From: Oscillatoriales cyanobacterium USR001
Lineage (GTDB): Bacteria; Cyanobacteriota; Cyanobacteriia; Cyanobacteriales; Microcoleaceae
DNA length: 64,000 bases
Reading direction: 5' to 3'
NCBI GenBank assembly: GCA_001698425.1
Contig: MBRE01000041.1
Coordinates: 103,701-167,700, forward strand
Shown here: in pieces, positions 44,063 through 53,596 of the stretch
How positions within the stretch are numbered: position 1 is the first letter of the stretch
Layout: each line of letters begins with the position of its first letter
The notes under the pieces: model-generated
Told to the model about the DNA's origin: nothing
Seen by the model: only the letters and a program-made list of their open reading frames with translations
Databases searched by the model: none
Made by a program: the position numbers and the translations under genes

Positions 44063-45201
44063 AGTTCGACTGCCATGCCTAAAGCATCGCGTACTCGCTG
44101 GTTGCGGATTTCGCCACCGTGAGCGACACAAGCTCCAGCAATAATGTCATCTTCAAAATTCAAATTAAGGGCTTTATCTTTCACCATCAATTGAAGTAAA
44201 GCCGAGATATTTTTCGAGTAAGTTTCGCTGGCGTGTACCGGCATTGACGATGGCAAATTAATCGGACCAATTACCGTCACACCGTTCCACATCACATCTT
44301 TTCCGGGCTCAGTACATTCGCAGTTTCCGCCTTGTTCGGCCGCCAAGTCAACTACTACCGATCCGGGCTTCATTTGGGCTACCATTTCTCTAGTGACTAA
44401 CACCGGAGCTTTACGGCCTGGAACTTGAGCGGTGGTAATTACTGCGTCTGATGCGCCGACGTGCTGGGTGAGCACTTCGCGGGTGTATTGTTTCGAGGCT
44501 TCGGAAAGTTCCTTCGCGTAGCCACCGGCGGCGACGGTTTCTTCTTTGAGTTCGACATCAATAAATTTAGCGCCCAAGCTTTGCACTTGTTCTTTAACTT
44601 CGGGGCGGATGTCGAAGGCTTCGACAACGGCTCCTAAGCGGCGGGCGGTAGCGATCGCCTGTAAACCAGCTACACCAGCACCCATTACCAACACCTTCGC
44701 GGGGCGAATTGTGCCCGCTGCGGTGGTTAACATGGGAAAATATTTAGGCAAACTTGCGGCCGCGATCAATACTGCTTTGTAGCCGGCGACGTTAGCTTGA
44801 GATGACAAAGCATCCATACTTTGAGCGCGACTGGTGCGGGGAATCATTTCCATGCTGAAGGCGCTGACTTGGCGCTCCGCCAAACGCTGCACTAAAGCGG
44901 GGTTTCCCAAAGGATTGAGAAAGCCAATGAATACCGATCCTGAGCGTAACTGATGAATTTCTGACTCTTGTAGTGCGCCGATTTTCACCACTACGTCGGC
45001 TTCGCTCCAGAGCGCACCTGTATCGGCTACAATCTTTGCTCCGACTGCTTCGTAAGCAATATCTGAGAAGAAAGATTGTTCGCCAGCACCAGCCTCAACT
45101 AACACTTCTATGCCCTGTTTGACTAACTTGGCTACAGCGTCAGGGATTAAGGCTACTCGGCGCTCGCCGGCCTCAACTTCTTTCGCGATCGCTACTTTCA
45201 T
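44047..45201 (-). CDS. pntA1: NAD(P) transhydrogenase alpha subunit, NAD-binding part
   Basis: A 384-residue soluble domain I subunit, related to alanine dehydrogenase: KVAIAKEVEAGERRVALIP at the start, QSMDALSSQANVAGYKAVL, the NAD motif VLVMGAGVAGLQAIATARRL and VVVDLAAEQGGNCECTEPG. It binds NAD(H) at the cytoplasmic face and hands hydride to domain III. First gene of the pnt operon; the C-terminus is written by an STRR array. Confidence 0.97.
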   Translation of the reverse strand: MKVAIAKEVEAGERRVALIPDAVAKLVKQGIEVLVEAGAGEQSFFSDIAYEAVGAKIVADTGALWSEADVVVKIGALQESEIHQLRSGSVFIGFLNPLGNPALVQRLAERQVSAFSMEMIPRTSRAQSMDALSSQANVAGYKAVLIAAASLPKYFPMLTTAAGTIRPAKVLVMGAGVAGLQAIATARRLGAVVEAFDIRPEVKEQVQSLGAKFIDVELKEETVAAGGYAKELSEASKQYTREVLTQHVGASDAVITTAQVPGRKAPVLVTREMVAQMKPGSVVVDLAAEQGGNCECTEPGKDVMWNGVTVIGPINLPSSMPVHASETYSKNISALLQLMVKDKALNLNFEDDIIAGACVAHGGEIRNQRVRDALGMAVELTVNS

Positions 45202-45538
45202 GTATCTCTCCTTACAATAAGCGTGGAATTCTTTAACTGTTGATTAACTGTTTCCTGTTAGGGGAATGAGGAATTGGTAACAGAAAATTTATCCATTGTC
45301 CAGTTCCCTGCACCCATTACCCAGTCCCCATTTCCCGGTGTTACGTTCAAGGTTCCAGCGGCATAAACTTCTCCAGTCGATATTAAGGGTAATATCTGAA
45401 ATTTGGGCTGATTCTTTAACTTCTCTTATACTTTTAGGGCATTTTCAATGGTCGGTTTATGATTTTGGCATTATATATGAAGTTTTTAGGAATTCTGTAG
45501 CTTTAATCACAATAGCTGTAGTTTAGCAGAAAATAGAC
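45202..45538. other. Intergenic region upstream of pntA1
   Basis: 337 bp containing the pnt promoter region and the 3' flank of the metal permease gene. There is an STRR-like TTAACTGTTGATTAACTG patch near 45233. A 76-codon plus-strand frame has no recognisable features and no ribosome site. I see nothing else. Confidence 0.5.
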
Positions 45539-46420
45539 TCACTTACCCAGTTGTTTCAAATGTTGCAAAATTTTACTCCTCCGACTCGCCATTTCCGGCC
45601 GAGTCAAAATTCCTTGAGAGGGACTAAACAGAAACGCTACTAAAAATAATGCCGTTACTACTAATACAATTGCTGCACCCGAAGGCACATTTAAGTAATA
45701 ACTAATATACATCCCAGACACGCTGGCAATTACGCCGACAATTGCCCCGACTCCCATCATTTGATGCAATTCTTTAACTAATAAATAGCCAGTAATACTG
45801 GGGCCAATTAGCAGGGAAACTACTAATACTACGCCGACTGCTTGCATACTGACAATGATTGTCAGAGTAATTGCCGAAATTAACCCAATGTGAATTAAAT
45901 TTACAGGTAATCCGATCGCCTGCGCCCCTAGTGGGTTAAAGGTGTAAAATAGCAATTCTTTATAAAATATTCTCACAAAAATTAGGACAATAATTGAAAT
46001 CCATAATGTCCGCCATACATCATCTACTGTCACTCCTAAGATATCGCCGAACAAAAAATGATGTAAATCTAGCTTGCTTTTTAATAAAGTAATTAACATA
46101 ATTCCTAATGCTAAAAATCCCGAAAAAACTAACGCCATTGCCACATCAACTTTGACGCGGGATTGAGATTGAATCCAAGCAATAATTAAGGTGCTTAATG
46201 TCCCGGAAATAAAGGCTCCCAGGAAAATATCAATGCCTAAATAAAAGGCGATCGCTAGTCCTGGTAATACTGCATGGGCAATCACATCTCCTAATAATCC
46301 CATGCGTTGAACTATTAAATAACTACCAACTACGGAACAGAGAATGCCTAACATTATAGCAATGGCGATCGCATTCCGCATGAACTCGAATTGTAGGGGT
46401 TCTATCAGTAAATTTAACAT
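45539..46420 (-). CDS. znuB: Zinc/manganese ABC transporter permease
   Basis: A 293-residue ABC-3 family permease with about eight helices: EFMRNAIAIAIMLGILCSVV, YLIVQRMGLLGDVIAHAVLP, and the conserved LLIGPSITGYLLVKELHQMM region. It pairs with the ATPase encoded upstream, overlapping it by seven bases. Zinc is favoured over manganese because of the Fur/Zur-type box upstream of the unit; the protein alone cannot decide. Confidence 0.85.
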   Translation of the reverse strand: MLNLLIEPLQFEFMRNAIAIAIMLGILCSVVGSYLIVQRMGLLGDVIAHAVLPGLAIAFYLGIDIFLGAFISGTLSTLIIAWIQSQSRVKVDVAMALVFSGFLALGIMLITLLKSKLDLHHFLFGDILGVTVDDVWRTLWISIIVLIFVRIFYKELLFYTFNPLGAQAIGLPVNLIHIGLISAITLTIIVSMQAVGVVLVVSLLIGPSITGYLLVKELHQMMGVGAIVGVIASVSGMYISYYLNVPSGAAIVLVVTALFLVAFLFSPSQGILTRPEMASRRSKILQHLKQLGK

Positions 46421-47148
46421 TGTTTCATCTCTCGCTGCACCAAAATGACATTATCACCATAAGCCCGCTGAATATTATCAGCGGTAATTACTTCTGACCT
46501 CTCTCCGTCAGCAATTAGTTGTTTATTAATTAATAAAAATCTGTCATACTTCCTCGAAGCTTCTCCCAATTCGTGACCAATTACTAGCAAGATTTTTCCT
46601 GCTGATTTTAATTCATCAAAAACTTCAAATAGTACCGCTTCTGTCTTTTTATCAACGCCAACAAATGGCTCATCAAAGAAAAATAAATCCGCTTCTTGCG
46701 CTAATGATTGTGCTAAAAATACTCGCTGTTGTTGTCCTCCCGATAACTCTCCAATTTGGCGATTTCTTAACTCCCAAATTCCAACTCTTTCTAAGGCCGC
46801 TTTGACAATTTCTTTGGATTGACGTGAAGGCGATCGCAACCAACCTGTATGGCGAGTACGGGCCATCATTACGACATTTTGTACTGTAATCAGATAGTCC
46901 CAGTCAATCTGCGATCGCTGGGGCACATAAGCTACCTGTCCTAGTTGCTGAGAAAGTGCGCGATCGCGATATCTCACTACCCCATTTGCCGCCGGAATTA
47001 ACCCCAAAATGGCCTTCACCAGCGTACTTTTCCCCGCACCGTTAGGCCCAATCACCCCCACGATTTGCCCCGGTTTCAAGCTGAAACTCACATCCTCAAC
47101 AGCGCTAACTCCTCGGTAGTTGACAGCCAGATGCCGAACCTCTAACAT
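46414..47148 (-). CDS. znuC: Zinc/manganese ABC transporter ATPase
   Basis: An ABC ATPase of about 244 residues: Walker A GPNGAGKSTLVKAILG, AYVPQRSQIDWDYLITVQNV typical of metal importers, signature LSGGQQQRVFLAQSL, Walker B LFFFDEPFVGVD. The ATG at 47148 starts the conserved MLEVRHLAVNYRG; the frame to 47190 would run across the regulatory palindrome. Divergent from the binding-protein gene. Confidence 0.88.
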   Translation of the reverse strand: MLEVRHLAVNYRGVSAVEDVSFSLKPGQIVGVIGPNGAGKSTLVKAILGLIPAANGVVRYRDRALSQQLGQVAYVPQRSQIDWDYLITVQNVVMMARTRHTGWLRSPSRQSKEIVKAALERVGIWELRNRQIGELSGGQQQRVFLAQSLAQEADLFFFDEPFVGVDKKTEAVLFEVFDELKSAGKILLVIGHELGEASRKYDRFLLINKQLIADGERSEVITADNIQRAYGDNVILVQREMKQC

Positions 47149-47159
47149 AGTAAATCTTG

Positions 47160-47178
47160 AATGATAACGATTATCATT
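47160..47178. promoter_or_regulatory. Fur/Zur-type operator between znuC and znuA
   Basis: AATGATAA-CGA-TTATCATT is a 19-bp palindrome with perfect 8-bp arms, close to the general Fur-family box GATAATGATAATCATTATC and to Zur boxes. It sits 12 bp from the znuC ATG and 27 bp from the znuA ATG, where a metal-loaded repressor would block both divergent promoters. Confidence 0.82.
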
Positions 47179-47205
47179 ATAATGGCACATAAGGAGGAAC
47201 AGAGA

Positions 47206-48174
47206 ATGTTACAAAAATTAAAATTTACAACCCTTGCTGTATTTGGCTTAATCGTGGGTGCTGGATGGAGCACCACTGAGTCAACTTTTTCACAGATCGC
47301 CCAACGCCAGACTGTAGCACAAAATCGTCCCCAAGTCATAGCAACTTCCACAGTTATTTGCGGTTTAACTAAAGAAATAGCTGGTAATACTATTGACCTC
47401 AAATGCTTGGTAGATGCGGGTTCAGATCCGCACGTTTATAACCCAAAACCCGACGATCGTAAAGCAATTGACCAAGCAAAACTCGTGCTTTACAACGGCT
47501 ATGATTTTGAGCCTACTTTAATTCGCTTAATTAAAGCAAGTTCCAACAAATCAGCCAAAATTGCTGTCGCTGAAGCCGCAGTCACCAAACCATTAGAGCT
47601 TGAAGAAGACGGAAAAAAAGTTACCGATCCGCACGTTTGGCACGACGCTAAAAATGGTGTAGCGATGGCAAAAGTCATTAACAATCAACTCAGTAAAATC
47701 TTACCAAACCAAACATCTGCTTACAATGCAAAAACTCAACAAATTACCTCAAATCTGACCAAACTAGATACATGGATTAAGTCAGAAATTGCCACAATTC
47801 CTGCCAAACAGCGCAAGCTTGTCACCACTCACGATGCTTTAGGTTACTACTCAAAAGCTTATGGAATCCCAGTAGTAGGAGCATTAGAAGGTATTAGTAC
47901 CGATGAAGCGCCAACACCAACGCGGGTGGCTCAATTAGTCAGAGAAATTAAAGCCTCTGGAGTGCCGACAATTTTTGCCGAAACTACAATTAATCCTAAA
48001 TTAATTGAGGCGGTGGCGAAAGAAGCAAAGGTGAAAGTTTCGCCGCGAGAATTATTTGCCGATGGTTTAGGAGAAGCGGGAAGTGATGCCGATACTTACC
48101 AGAAAATGATGATTGCGAATACCCAGACAATAGTGGAAGGATTAGGAGGTAAATATACTCCTTTTAAACCTTAA
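47206..48174 (+). CDS. znuA: Zinc/manganese-binding periplasmic protein
   Basis: A 322-residue cluster A-I binding protein. After a signal peptide (MLQKLKFTTLAVFGLIVGAG), metal ligands are apparent in AGSDPHVYNP, TDPHVWHDAKN and THDALGYYSKAYG, with a Glu/Asp near IFAETTINP. It lacks the long His-rich loop of many ZnuA proteins, so manganese binding remains possible. AAGGAGG precedes the ATG at 47206, which decides this start over 47161. Its 5' side carries the Fur/Zur box. Confidence 0.88.
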   Translation: MLQKLKFTTLAVFGLIVGAGWSTTESTFSQIAQRQTVAQNRPQVIATSTVICGLTKEIAGNTIDLKCLVDAGSDPHVYNPKPDDRKAIDQAKLVLYNGYDFEPTLIRLIKASSNKSAKIAVAEAAVTKPLELEEDGKKVTDPHVWHDAKNGVAMAKVINNQLSKILPNQTSAYNAKTQQITSNLTKLDTWIKSEIATIPAKQRKLVTTHDALGYYSKAYGIPVVGALEGISTDEAPTPTRVAQLVREIKASGVPTIFAETTINPKLIEAVAKEAKVKVSPRELFADGLGEAGSDADTYQKMMIANTQTIVEGLGGKYTPFKP

Positions 48175-48294
48175 TATAAACAGTTTTCGGGGGCATTTAT
48201 TCGATCGCTTAACAGTTGACCTTGACAAATTCGGGCTAAATGTTATAGATTAAACATCTCATCCCAAAACTTTTCAAATCATCTGTTAGCAAAG

Positions 48295-50601
48295 ATGTTG
48301 AGAAAATATCAAGAAAAAATTAAGGCAAGTATTCATCAGCCAGTCCCTCTGCGCCTTGCCTTAATTGCCCCATTTATCATAGAAATTTTTGCTGTTGTTG
48401 GACTCACTGGTTGGCTATCATGGCGCAATAGTCAAAAAGCCGTCAACGATTTAGCAACACAACTCAGAAATTCCGTCAGCGCACGCATTCAGCAATATTT
48501 AGAAAATTACTTAGAAAAACCAGTCTTAATCACCAAAATCAACGCTGATGCTTTTAAACAAGGACAATTAAGCTGGAAAAATCCTCTAGCTTTAGAGCGT
48601 TATCTATGGCAACAGATTCAGTTATTTTCTACTGTGCGTTCTAACTATTTTGGTAATAAAGAAGGTGGAATCAACTTAATTACACGAGAAGATGATGGAG
48701 CAATTGTTGCTAGAATTACCGAAAATTTTCCACAACGCATTACCTACAGCCTTGATAGTCAAGGAAATCGCTTACAACGCCAAAGAATAGACCAAAATTA
48801 TGACGCTCGAACTCGACCTTGGTATAAGGCTGCGATTAAAAATAATCAGCAAAGTTGGGAAATTTACACTTTTACTTATGGGCATTTAGGTATTACTGTA
48901 TCGCAACCTGCTTATGACTCTTCAGGAATATTTCAAGGAGTCTTTGCTGTTGATTTAAGCCTCAGTTATATCAGCGACTTTTTACGAAATATTAAAATTA
49001 GTCCTAACGCTCAAACTTTTATCATAGAACGTTCGGGTTATCTAATAGCCAGTTCAGATTCTCAGCCATTTACAGTTAATGCTGATGGCAAGCAAAAACG
49101 CCTTTTGGCAACCGAAAGTCCCACGATATTAATTAAATCTGCGACTCAAGAATTGAACTCTAAATTTGGTTCTCTAAAAAATGTTAATCAGGCAGAAAAG
49201 TTTGACTTTGGGCTAAACAATGAACATTTATTTGCACAAGTATTACCTTACCAAGATACCGGGGGTTTAGATTGGTTAGTGGTAGTGGTTGTGCCAGAAA
49301 AAGATTTTATGGAGCAAATTAATGCCAACACTCGGACTACGATTATGTTGTGTATTGCAGCTTTAGGTGTAGCTATTTTATTAGGTGTTTTAACTGCTCA
49401 ATGGATTGCACAACCTATTCAAAATTTAGTTGTAGCATCGACGGCGATCGCTTGTGGGGAACTTAATCAAAATATAGAAGCGGCTTCGGTTAAAGAATTA
49501 AATGTATTAGCAGTATCTTTTAGGCAAATGGCTGGTCAGTTACAAACTTATTTTACAGCACTAGAACAGTCAAAAAATAATTTAGAAATTCGCGTTCAAG
49601 AGCGAACAATAGAGTTAACTCATGCTTTAGAAGAACTGCAACAAGCGCAATTACAACTCATTCAGAGTGAGAAAATGTCTAGTTTAGGGCAATTGATGGC
49701 AGGAATTGCTCACGAAATTAATAATCCTGTCGGTTTTATCCATACCAATTTGCCATATACTCAAGAGTCATTGGAGAACTTGTTAGCTTTAGTTAAACTT
49801 TATCAGCAGCAATTTCCTAACCCAACTCCAGAGATTAAACAGCAACAGGAAATTGCCGATTTAGAATTTTTGCAGGAAGATTTGCCGAAACTTTTAGCTT
49901 CGATGCAAGTAGGAACTGAACGTATTAAGCAAATTGTTCTTTCGCTGCGAACTTTTTCTCGCCTGGATGAAGCCGCAGTAAAAGCTGTAGATTTACATGA
50001 GGGATTAGAGAGTGCATTGCTAATTTTAGAGCACCGATTACAAAGTCAACTAAATCGTCCGGGTATTCAAGTTATCAAAAGTTATGGTAATTTGCCGATG
50101 ATTGAGTGCTGGGCGGCTCAAATAAATCAGGTATTTTTGAATATTTTGAGTAATGGGATAGATGCGATCGATTCTCGCTATGCAATGGATACAGGCGATG
50201 CTAATAGTAGCGATATTTTGCTGGTAAATGAAACTGATAATGTCAGCAAATCGGATCGATTATTACATATTTCTATTCCACAGATTACAATTGTTACTGA
50301 GTTTGTTAAGGCTAATTTTGCTCCAAATAATGATGAGATTGGCAATAAAGTTGTGATTAGTATTGCTGATAATGGTATTGGTATTTCAGAGGATATCAAA
50401 GGGCGACTATTCGATCCTTTTTTCACCACAAAACCTGTGGGAAAAGGCACAGGCTTAGGATTATCTATTGCCTATCAAATTATTGTTGAACAGCATGGGG
50501 GTTCGCTGAAATGTAACTCGGTTATAGGGCAAGGAACAGAATTTTTGATTGAAATTCCTGTAAAAAATTCAATAGAATCCAGTACAGTGCAACAGTATTA
50601 G
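48295..50601 (+). CDS. dCache-HAMP sensor histidine kinase
   Basis: A 768-residue membrane kinase: transmembrane helix 1 (LIAPFIIEIFAVVGLTGWLS), an extracytoplasmic dCache sensor with the small-molecule motif DARTRPWYKAA and GVFAVDLSLSYISDFL, transmembrane helix 2 (about residues 345-368), HAMP, a coiled coil, H-box GIAHEINNPVGF (His about 471), N-box, G1 ADNGIGIS, and an intact G2 GKGTGLGLS. All catalytic blocks are present, unlike the CBS kinase at 35 kb. No response regulator is adjacent. Ligand unknown. Confidence 0.9.
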   Translation: MLRKYQEKIKASIHQPVPLRLALIAPFIIEIFAVVGLTGWLSWRNSQKAVNDLATQLRNSVSARIQQYLENYLEKPVLITKINADAFKQGQLSWKNPLALERYLWQQIQLFSTVRSNYFGNKEGGINLITREDDGAIVARITENFPQRITYSLDSQGNRLQRQRIDQNYDARTRPWYKAAIKNNQQSWEIYTFTYGHLGITVSQPAYDSSGIFQGVFAVDLSLSYISDFLRNIKISPNAQTFIIERSGYLIASSDSQPFTVNADGKQKRLLATESPTILIKSATQELNSKFGSLKNVNQAEKFDFGLNNEHLFAQVLPYQDTGGLDWLVVVVVPEKDFMEQINANTRTTIMLCIAALGVAILLGVLTAQWIAQPIQNLVVASTAIACGELNQNIEAASVKELNVLAVSFRQMAGQLQTYFTALEQSKNNLEIRVQERTIELTHALEELQQAQLQLIQSEKMSSLGQLMAGIAHEINNPVGFIHTNLPYTQESLENLLALVKLYQQQFPNPTPEIKQQQEIADLEFLQEDLPKLLASMQVGTERIKQIVLSLRTFSRLDEAAVKAVDLHEGLESALLILEHRLQSQLNRPGIQVIKSYGNLPMIECWAAQINQVFLNILSNGIDAIDSRYAMDTGDANSSDILLVNETDNVSKSDRLLHISIPQITIVTEFVKANFAPNNDEIGNKVVISIADNGIGISEDIKGRLFDPFFTTKPVGKGTGLGLSIAYQIIVEQHGGSLKCNSVIGQGTEFLIEIPVKNSIESSTVQQY

Positions 50602-50623
50602 TGCGGGTTATTTAATATTTGGG

Positions 50624-50667
50624 CTTGTAGTAAGCGCTTTAGCGCGAAGACAGCGCTTACTACAAAC
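50624..50667. repeat. Dispersed GTAGTAAGCGC hairpin, copy f
   Basis: CTTGTAGTAAGCGC and GCGCTTACTACAAAC pair around a short centre. It lies between the convergent kinase and amidohydrolase genes. Confidence 0.8.
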
Positions 50668-50706
50668 CAAATCATCAAATTATTTAATTTTCATTCCTAA
50701 GAAAGA

Positions 50707-52110
50707 CTAAGTTTCTAATTTCATCACTTTTCGATAGTGGGATTCAATCTCGTTCATTGTTTGAGAATTTCGCTCTTCAATCCACTGACTTTGTTCAAAT
50801 AATTGCTTCCTTAATTCATCAACATTAATAGTTTTGACTTGATTTTTAGCCACAATTTGTTTGCCATTTACCCAAACACTATCAACGGCTTGAGTGGGGC
50901 GACCTAAGATTAGTAATCCAATCGGATCTGTGCGCGGTAAGAGTGATAAACTGGTAAGATCGTAAAGGACAAAATCAGCTTTTTTACCTACAGTTAGCGA
51001 ACCAATTTCATCGCCCATATTTAACCCTTTAGCGCCTCCCATTGATGCCATTTCTACTGACTGACGTGGTGTAATCCAGTGGCGATAATCAAAATCTGTA
51101 ATGTTGTGCAAAATTGAACCAATTTTAATGGCTTCTAATAAATCTTGGGAGTCATTACTAGATGCTCCATCGCAACCAAAAGAGACATTTACCCCTGCCT
51201 GACGGTATTTAATAATCGGCGCAATGCCACTACCTAAGCGCAAGTTACTGAGGGGATTGTGAACAACTGTAGCTTGAGTTTCTGCTAGAATAGTAATGTC
51301 ATCATCATCTAACCAAACGCAGTGAGCTAAAGAAGTGTGGGAAGTAAGAAAGCCGAGATTTTGCAAATATTTTACACTGCTAAAACCGTATTTTTCTTGA
51401 GCTAATTTTTTTTGAGCTTTGGTTTCTAATAAGTGAGCGTGGAGGCAAAGATTATGAGTTTTGCTTAATTCTATACACCCTTTAAATAAGGCTTCAGAAC
51501 ATAGTTGTATTCCAGTTGGGGCTAATATGATATTGATGCCGATTTCGGGTTGGTGAAATCGTGCGATCGCGTCTTTCATTAGCTGTAAAGTGGCTGCTGT
51601 TGAGCGAATATAGGGCGCGTGTTCTATCAAATTTTCCCCAGAAGGTATACTCGCTGTTAAAGATTCATCCTGAATCAATGGGCCAATGAAAGCGCGAATG
51701 CCAATTTCACGATAAGCTCGATCGGCAGCCGCGATCGTTTCTAATTCTTGCCCCGGAATTAATACTAAATGATCGACAACTGTCGTACCACCTGATAGTA
51801 GCGTTTCGACTGCTGTGCCCAAGGCACTTAGGTAAATTTTATCAGGATTTAAGGGGGCAAAATCGTACAATTGGGCAAGCCATAATTCCAGAGGTAAAGG
51901 TGGAATTATACCGCGTTGCCACATTTCTGAAGAGTGGGTATGTGCATTTACAAAACCGGGCAATAGCAACTTATTTTTGCCATCGATCGCATCCCCAATT
52001 ATGGGTGCTTCAGGTGCGATCGCGCTGATGCGATCGCCCTCCACCTGCACATTCACTATTTTATAACCGCCCTCAACTGGAATCAATACATTTTGAATTG
52101 TAAAGCTCAT
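50707..52110 (-). CDS. Amidohydrolase, TRZ/ATZ/SAH-deaminase type
   Basis: A 467-residue metal-dependent hydrolase with a TIM barrel: GFVNAHTHSSEM supplies the HxH pair (His57, His59), LCLHAHLLE and SLAHCVWLDDDD further ligands, and FGCDGASSND the catalytic Asp. The family deaminates or dechlorinates purine-like and triazine rings (guanine, S-adenosylhomocysteine, melamine). Divergent from a cysteine hydrolase gene, suggesting catabolism of nitrogen compounds. The substrate cannot be read from the sequence. Confidence 0.85.
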   Translation of the reverse strand: MSFTIQNVLIPVEGGYKIVNVQVEGDRISAIAPEAPIIGDAIDGKNKLLLPGFVNAHTHSSEMWQRGIIPPLPLELWLAQLYDFAPLNPDKIYLSALGTAVETLLSGGTTVVDHLVLIPGQELETIAAADRAYREIGIRAFIGPLIQDESLTASIPSGENLIEHAPYIRSTAATLQLMKDAIARFHQPEIGINIILAPTGIQLCSEALFKGCIELSKTHNLCLHAHLLETKAQKKLAQEKYGFSSVKYLQNLGFLTSHTSLAHCVWLDDDDITILAETQATVVHNPLSNLRLGSGIAPIIKYRQAGVNVSFGCDGASSNDSQDLLEAIKIGSILHNITDFDYRHWITPRQSVEMASMGGAKGLNMGDEIGSLTVGKKADFVLYDLTSLSLLPRTDPIGLLILGRPTQAVDSVWVNGKQIVAKNQVKTINVDELRKQLFEQSQWIEERNSQTMNEIESHYRKVMKLET

Positions 52111-52274
52111 AATTTAACCTTTTTACCGCCTTCACATCAATTATTATTTAACGATCGGCTAATTATTAAAAAATTACTATTAAATTTTGATTCTAACTTA
52201 AAAAATGCGCTAATACAAGTTATCGAAAAAAAATTTGTGTAAAACCTAGAGATTGCTCTGTGGGCAAAAACAAT

Positions 52275-53048
52275 ATGAATCCCTCATCTCTCCGTACCTT
52301 GGGCGTACCGCCAAATACTTGGGCTGTTGATGGAAAAATTGCCGATATTACCCGCCCTCCCCTCGCACCTCAACCTGTCACCCTGGAAACCGAAACTAAA
52401 ACCCTGCGCCTAGATTTAGCGAAAGCTGCGATCTTGGCGATCGATATGCAAAATGATTTCTGTCATCCTGATGGTTGGTTAGCACATATTGGCGTAGATG
52501 TAACACCGGCTAGAAGTCCAATTAATCCGCTAAAAATATTATTACCGACATTGCGATCGCAGTCAATTCCTATTATTTGGTTGAACTGGGGAAACCGCCC
52601 CGACTTACTCAATATTAGTGCTGGATTGCGTCATGTTTATAACCCTACCGGTGCAGGAATTGGCTTGGGCGATCCCTTACCTAAAAATGGCGCTCCTGTG
52701 CTTATGGCCGGAAGTTGGGCCGCCGCAGTTGTCGATGAATTAGAACAGCAACCGGAGGATATTTGTATTGATAAATATCGGATGAGTGGCTTTTGGGATA
52801 CCCCTTTAGATAGTATATTACGAAACCTGGGTAAAACCACAATTTTCTTTGCAGGAGTGAACGCCGATCAATGCGTGATGGCCACATTGCAAGATGCCAA
52901 TTTTCTCGGTTATGATTGCATAATGGTGAAAGATTGTACGGCTACTACTTCTCCCGATTATTGTTGGCAAGCTACCCTTTATAATGTTAAACAATGCTTT
53001 GGCTTTGTGTGCGATTCTCAAGCAATTTTAAAAGCAATTAAATTGTAG
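52275..53048 (+). CDS. Isochorismatase-like cysteine hydrolase
   Basis: A hydrolase of about 257 residues with the family triad: Asp in AIDMQNDFCH, Lys in DKYRMSGFWDT and Cys in GVNADQCVMATLQDANFLG. It resembles RutB/biuret-hydrolase-like amidases that split C-N bonds rather than true isochorismatases. The N-terminal LGVPPNTWAVDG segment is shared with such amidases. The ATG at 52275 is preferred to a GTG at 52260. Divergent to the amidohydrolase and followed by a cupin gene. Confidence 0.85.
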   Translation: MNPSSLRTLGVPPNTWAVDGKIADITRPPLAPQPVTLETETKTLRLDLAKAAILAIDMQNDFCHPDGWLAHIGVDVTPARSPINPLKILLPTLRSQSIPIIWLNWGNRPDLLNISAGLRHVYNPTGAGIGLGDPLPKNGAPVLMAGSWAAAVVDELEQQPEDICIDKYRMSGFWDTPLDSILRNLGKTTIFFAGVNADQCVMATLQDANFLGYDCIMVKDCTATTSPDYCWQATLYNVKQCFGFVCDSQAILKAIKL

Positions 53049-53102
53049 TAGCGACTTTAGTCGCTTAATTTTAGAAGAAAGCGACTAAAGTCGCTACTAC
53101 AA
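53043..53102. repeat. Dispersed GTAGTAGCGAC hairpin, copy b
   Basis: Perfect 22-nt arms (53043-53064, 53081-53102). The left arm begins in the last codons and stop of the cysteine hydrolase gene, between it and the cupin gene. Confidence 0.85.
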
Positions 53103-53125
53103 ACAACTAACAACTAACAATTACT

Positions 53126-53578
53126 ATGACAAACCAGTGCATGATTCCCGTTGCTAAGTCTCCTAAAGACTATCAAGCTTTTCGGATCAGTCCCCAGGAT
53201 ACCAATAGATTAGCAATTATCTTCGATCCAGAAAATGCTCAGAGTTCATTAACCGTTTGCGTCGAGATTTTTGATGTCGGTGGTAAAACTCCTCCAAATC
53301 GTCATCAACTAGCAGTAGAAATGTTTTTTATTCTCAAAGGAGAAGGACTAGCTACTTGTGATGGAAAAACAGTTAAGATTCAGGCAGGAGATAGTTTATT
53401 AGTACCGGCAACTAGCACTCATTTGATTGAAAATACTGGAAAAGAACGCTTATATGCTTTGTGCATTATGGTTCCAAATGAGGACTTTGTTGAACTGATT
53501 CGCAGTGGCATACCAGTGGAATTAGATGCTGAAGATATGAGAGTTCTCAGACGTTCAGATGTGTTAGTATCCTGTTGA
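53126..53578 (+). CDS. Cupin-domain protein
   Basis: A 150-residue single-domain cupin: GGKTPPNRHQLAVEMFFILK carries the first motif (a shortened metal site with His and Glu), and GDSLLVPATSTHLIENTG the second motif with its His. The fold binds a metal and small ligand; it may be an enzyme or sensor. It follows the cysteine hydrolase in the same direction, with a hairpin between, so a shared pathway is plausible but unproven. Confidence 0.85.
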   Translation: MTNQCMIPVAKSPKDYQAFRISPQDTNRLAIIFDPENAQSSLTVCVEIFDVGGKTPPNRHQLAVEMFFILKGEGLATCDGKTVKIQAGDSLLVPATSTHLIENTGKERLYALCIMVPNEDFVELIRSGIPVELDAEDMRVLRRSDVLVSC

Positions 53579-53596
53579 ACAAGGAATAAGAAAAAT

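Noticed and set aside
45296-45526. 76-codon frame upstream of pntA1
   Set aside because: No ribosome site, no recognisable family and low-complexity beginning; likely non-coding.
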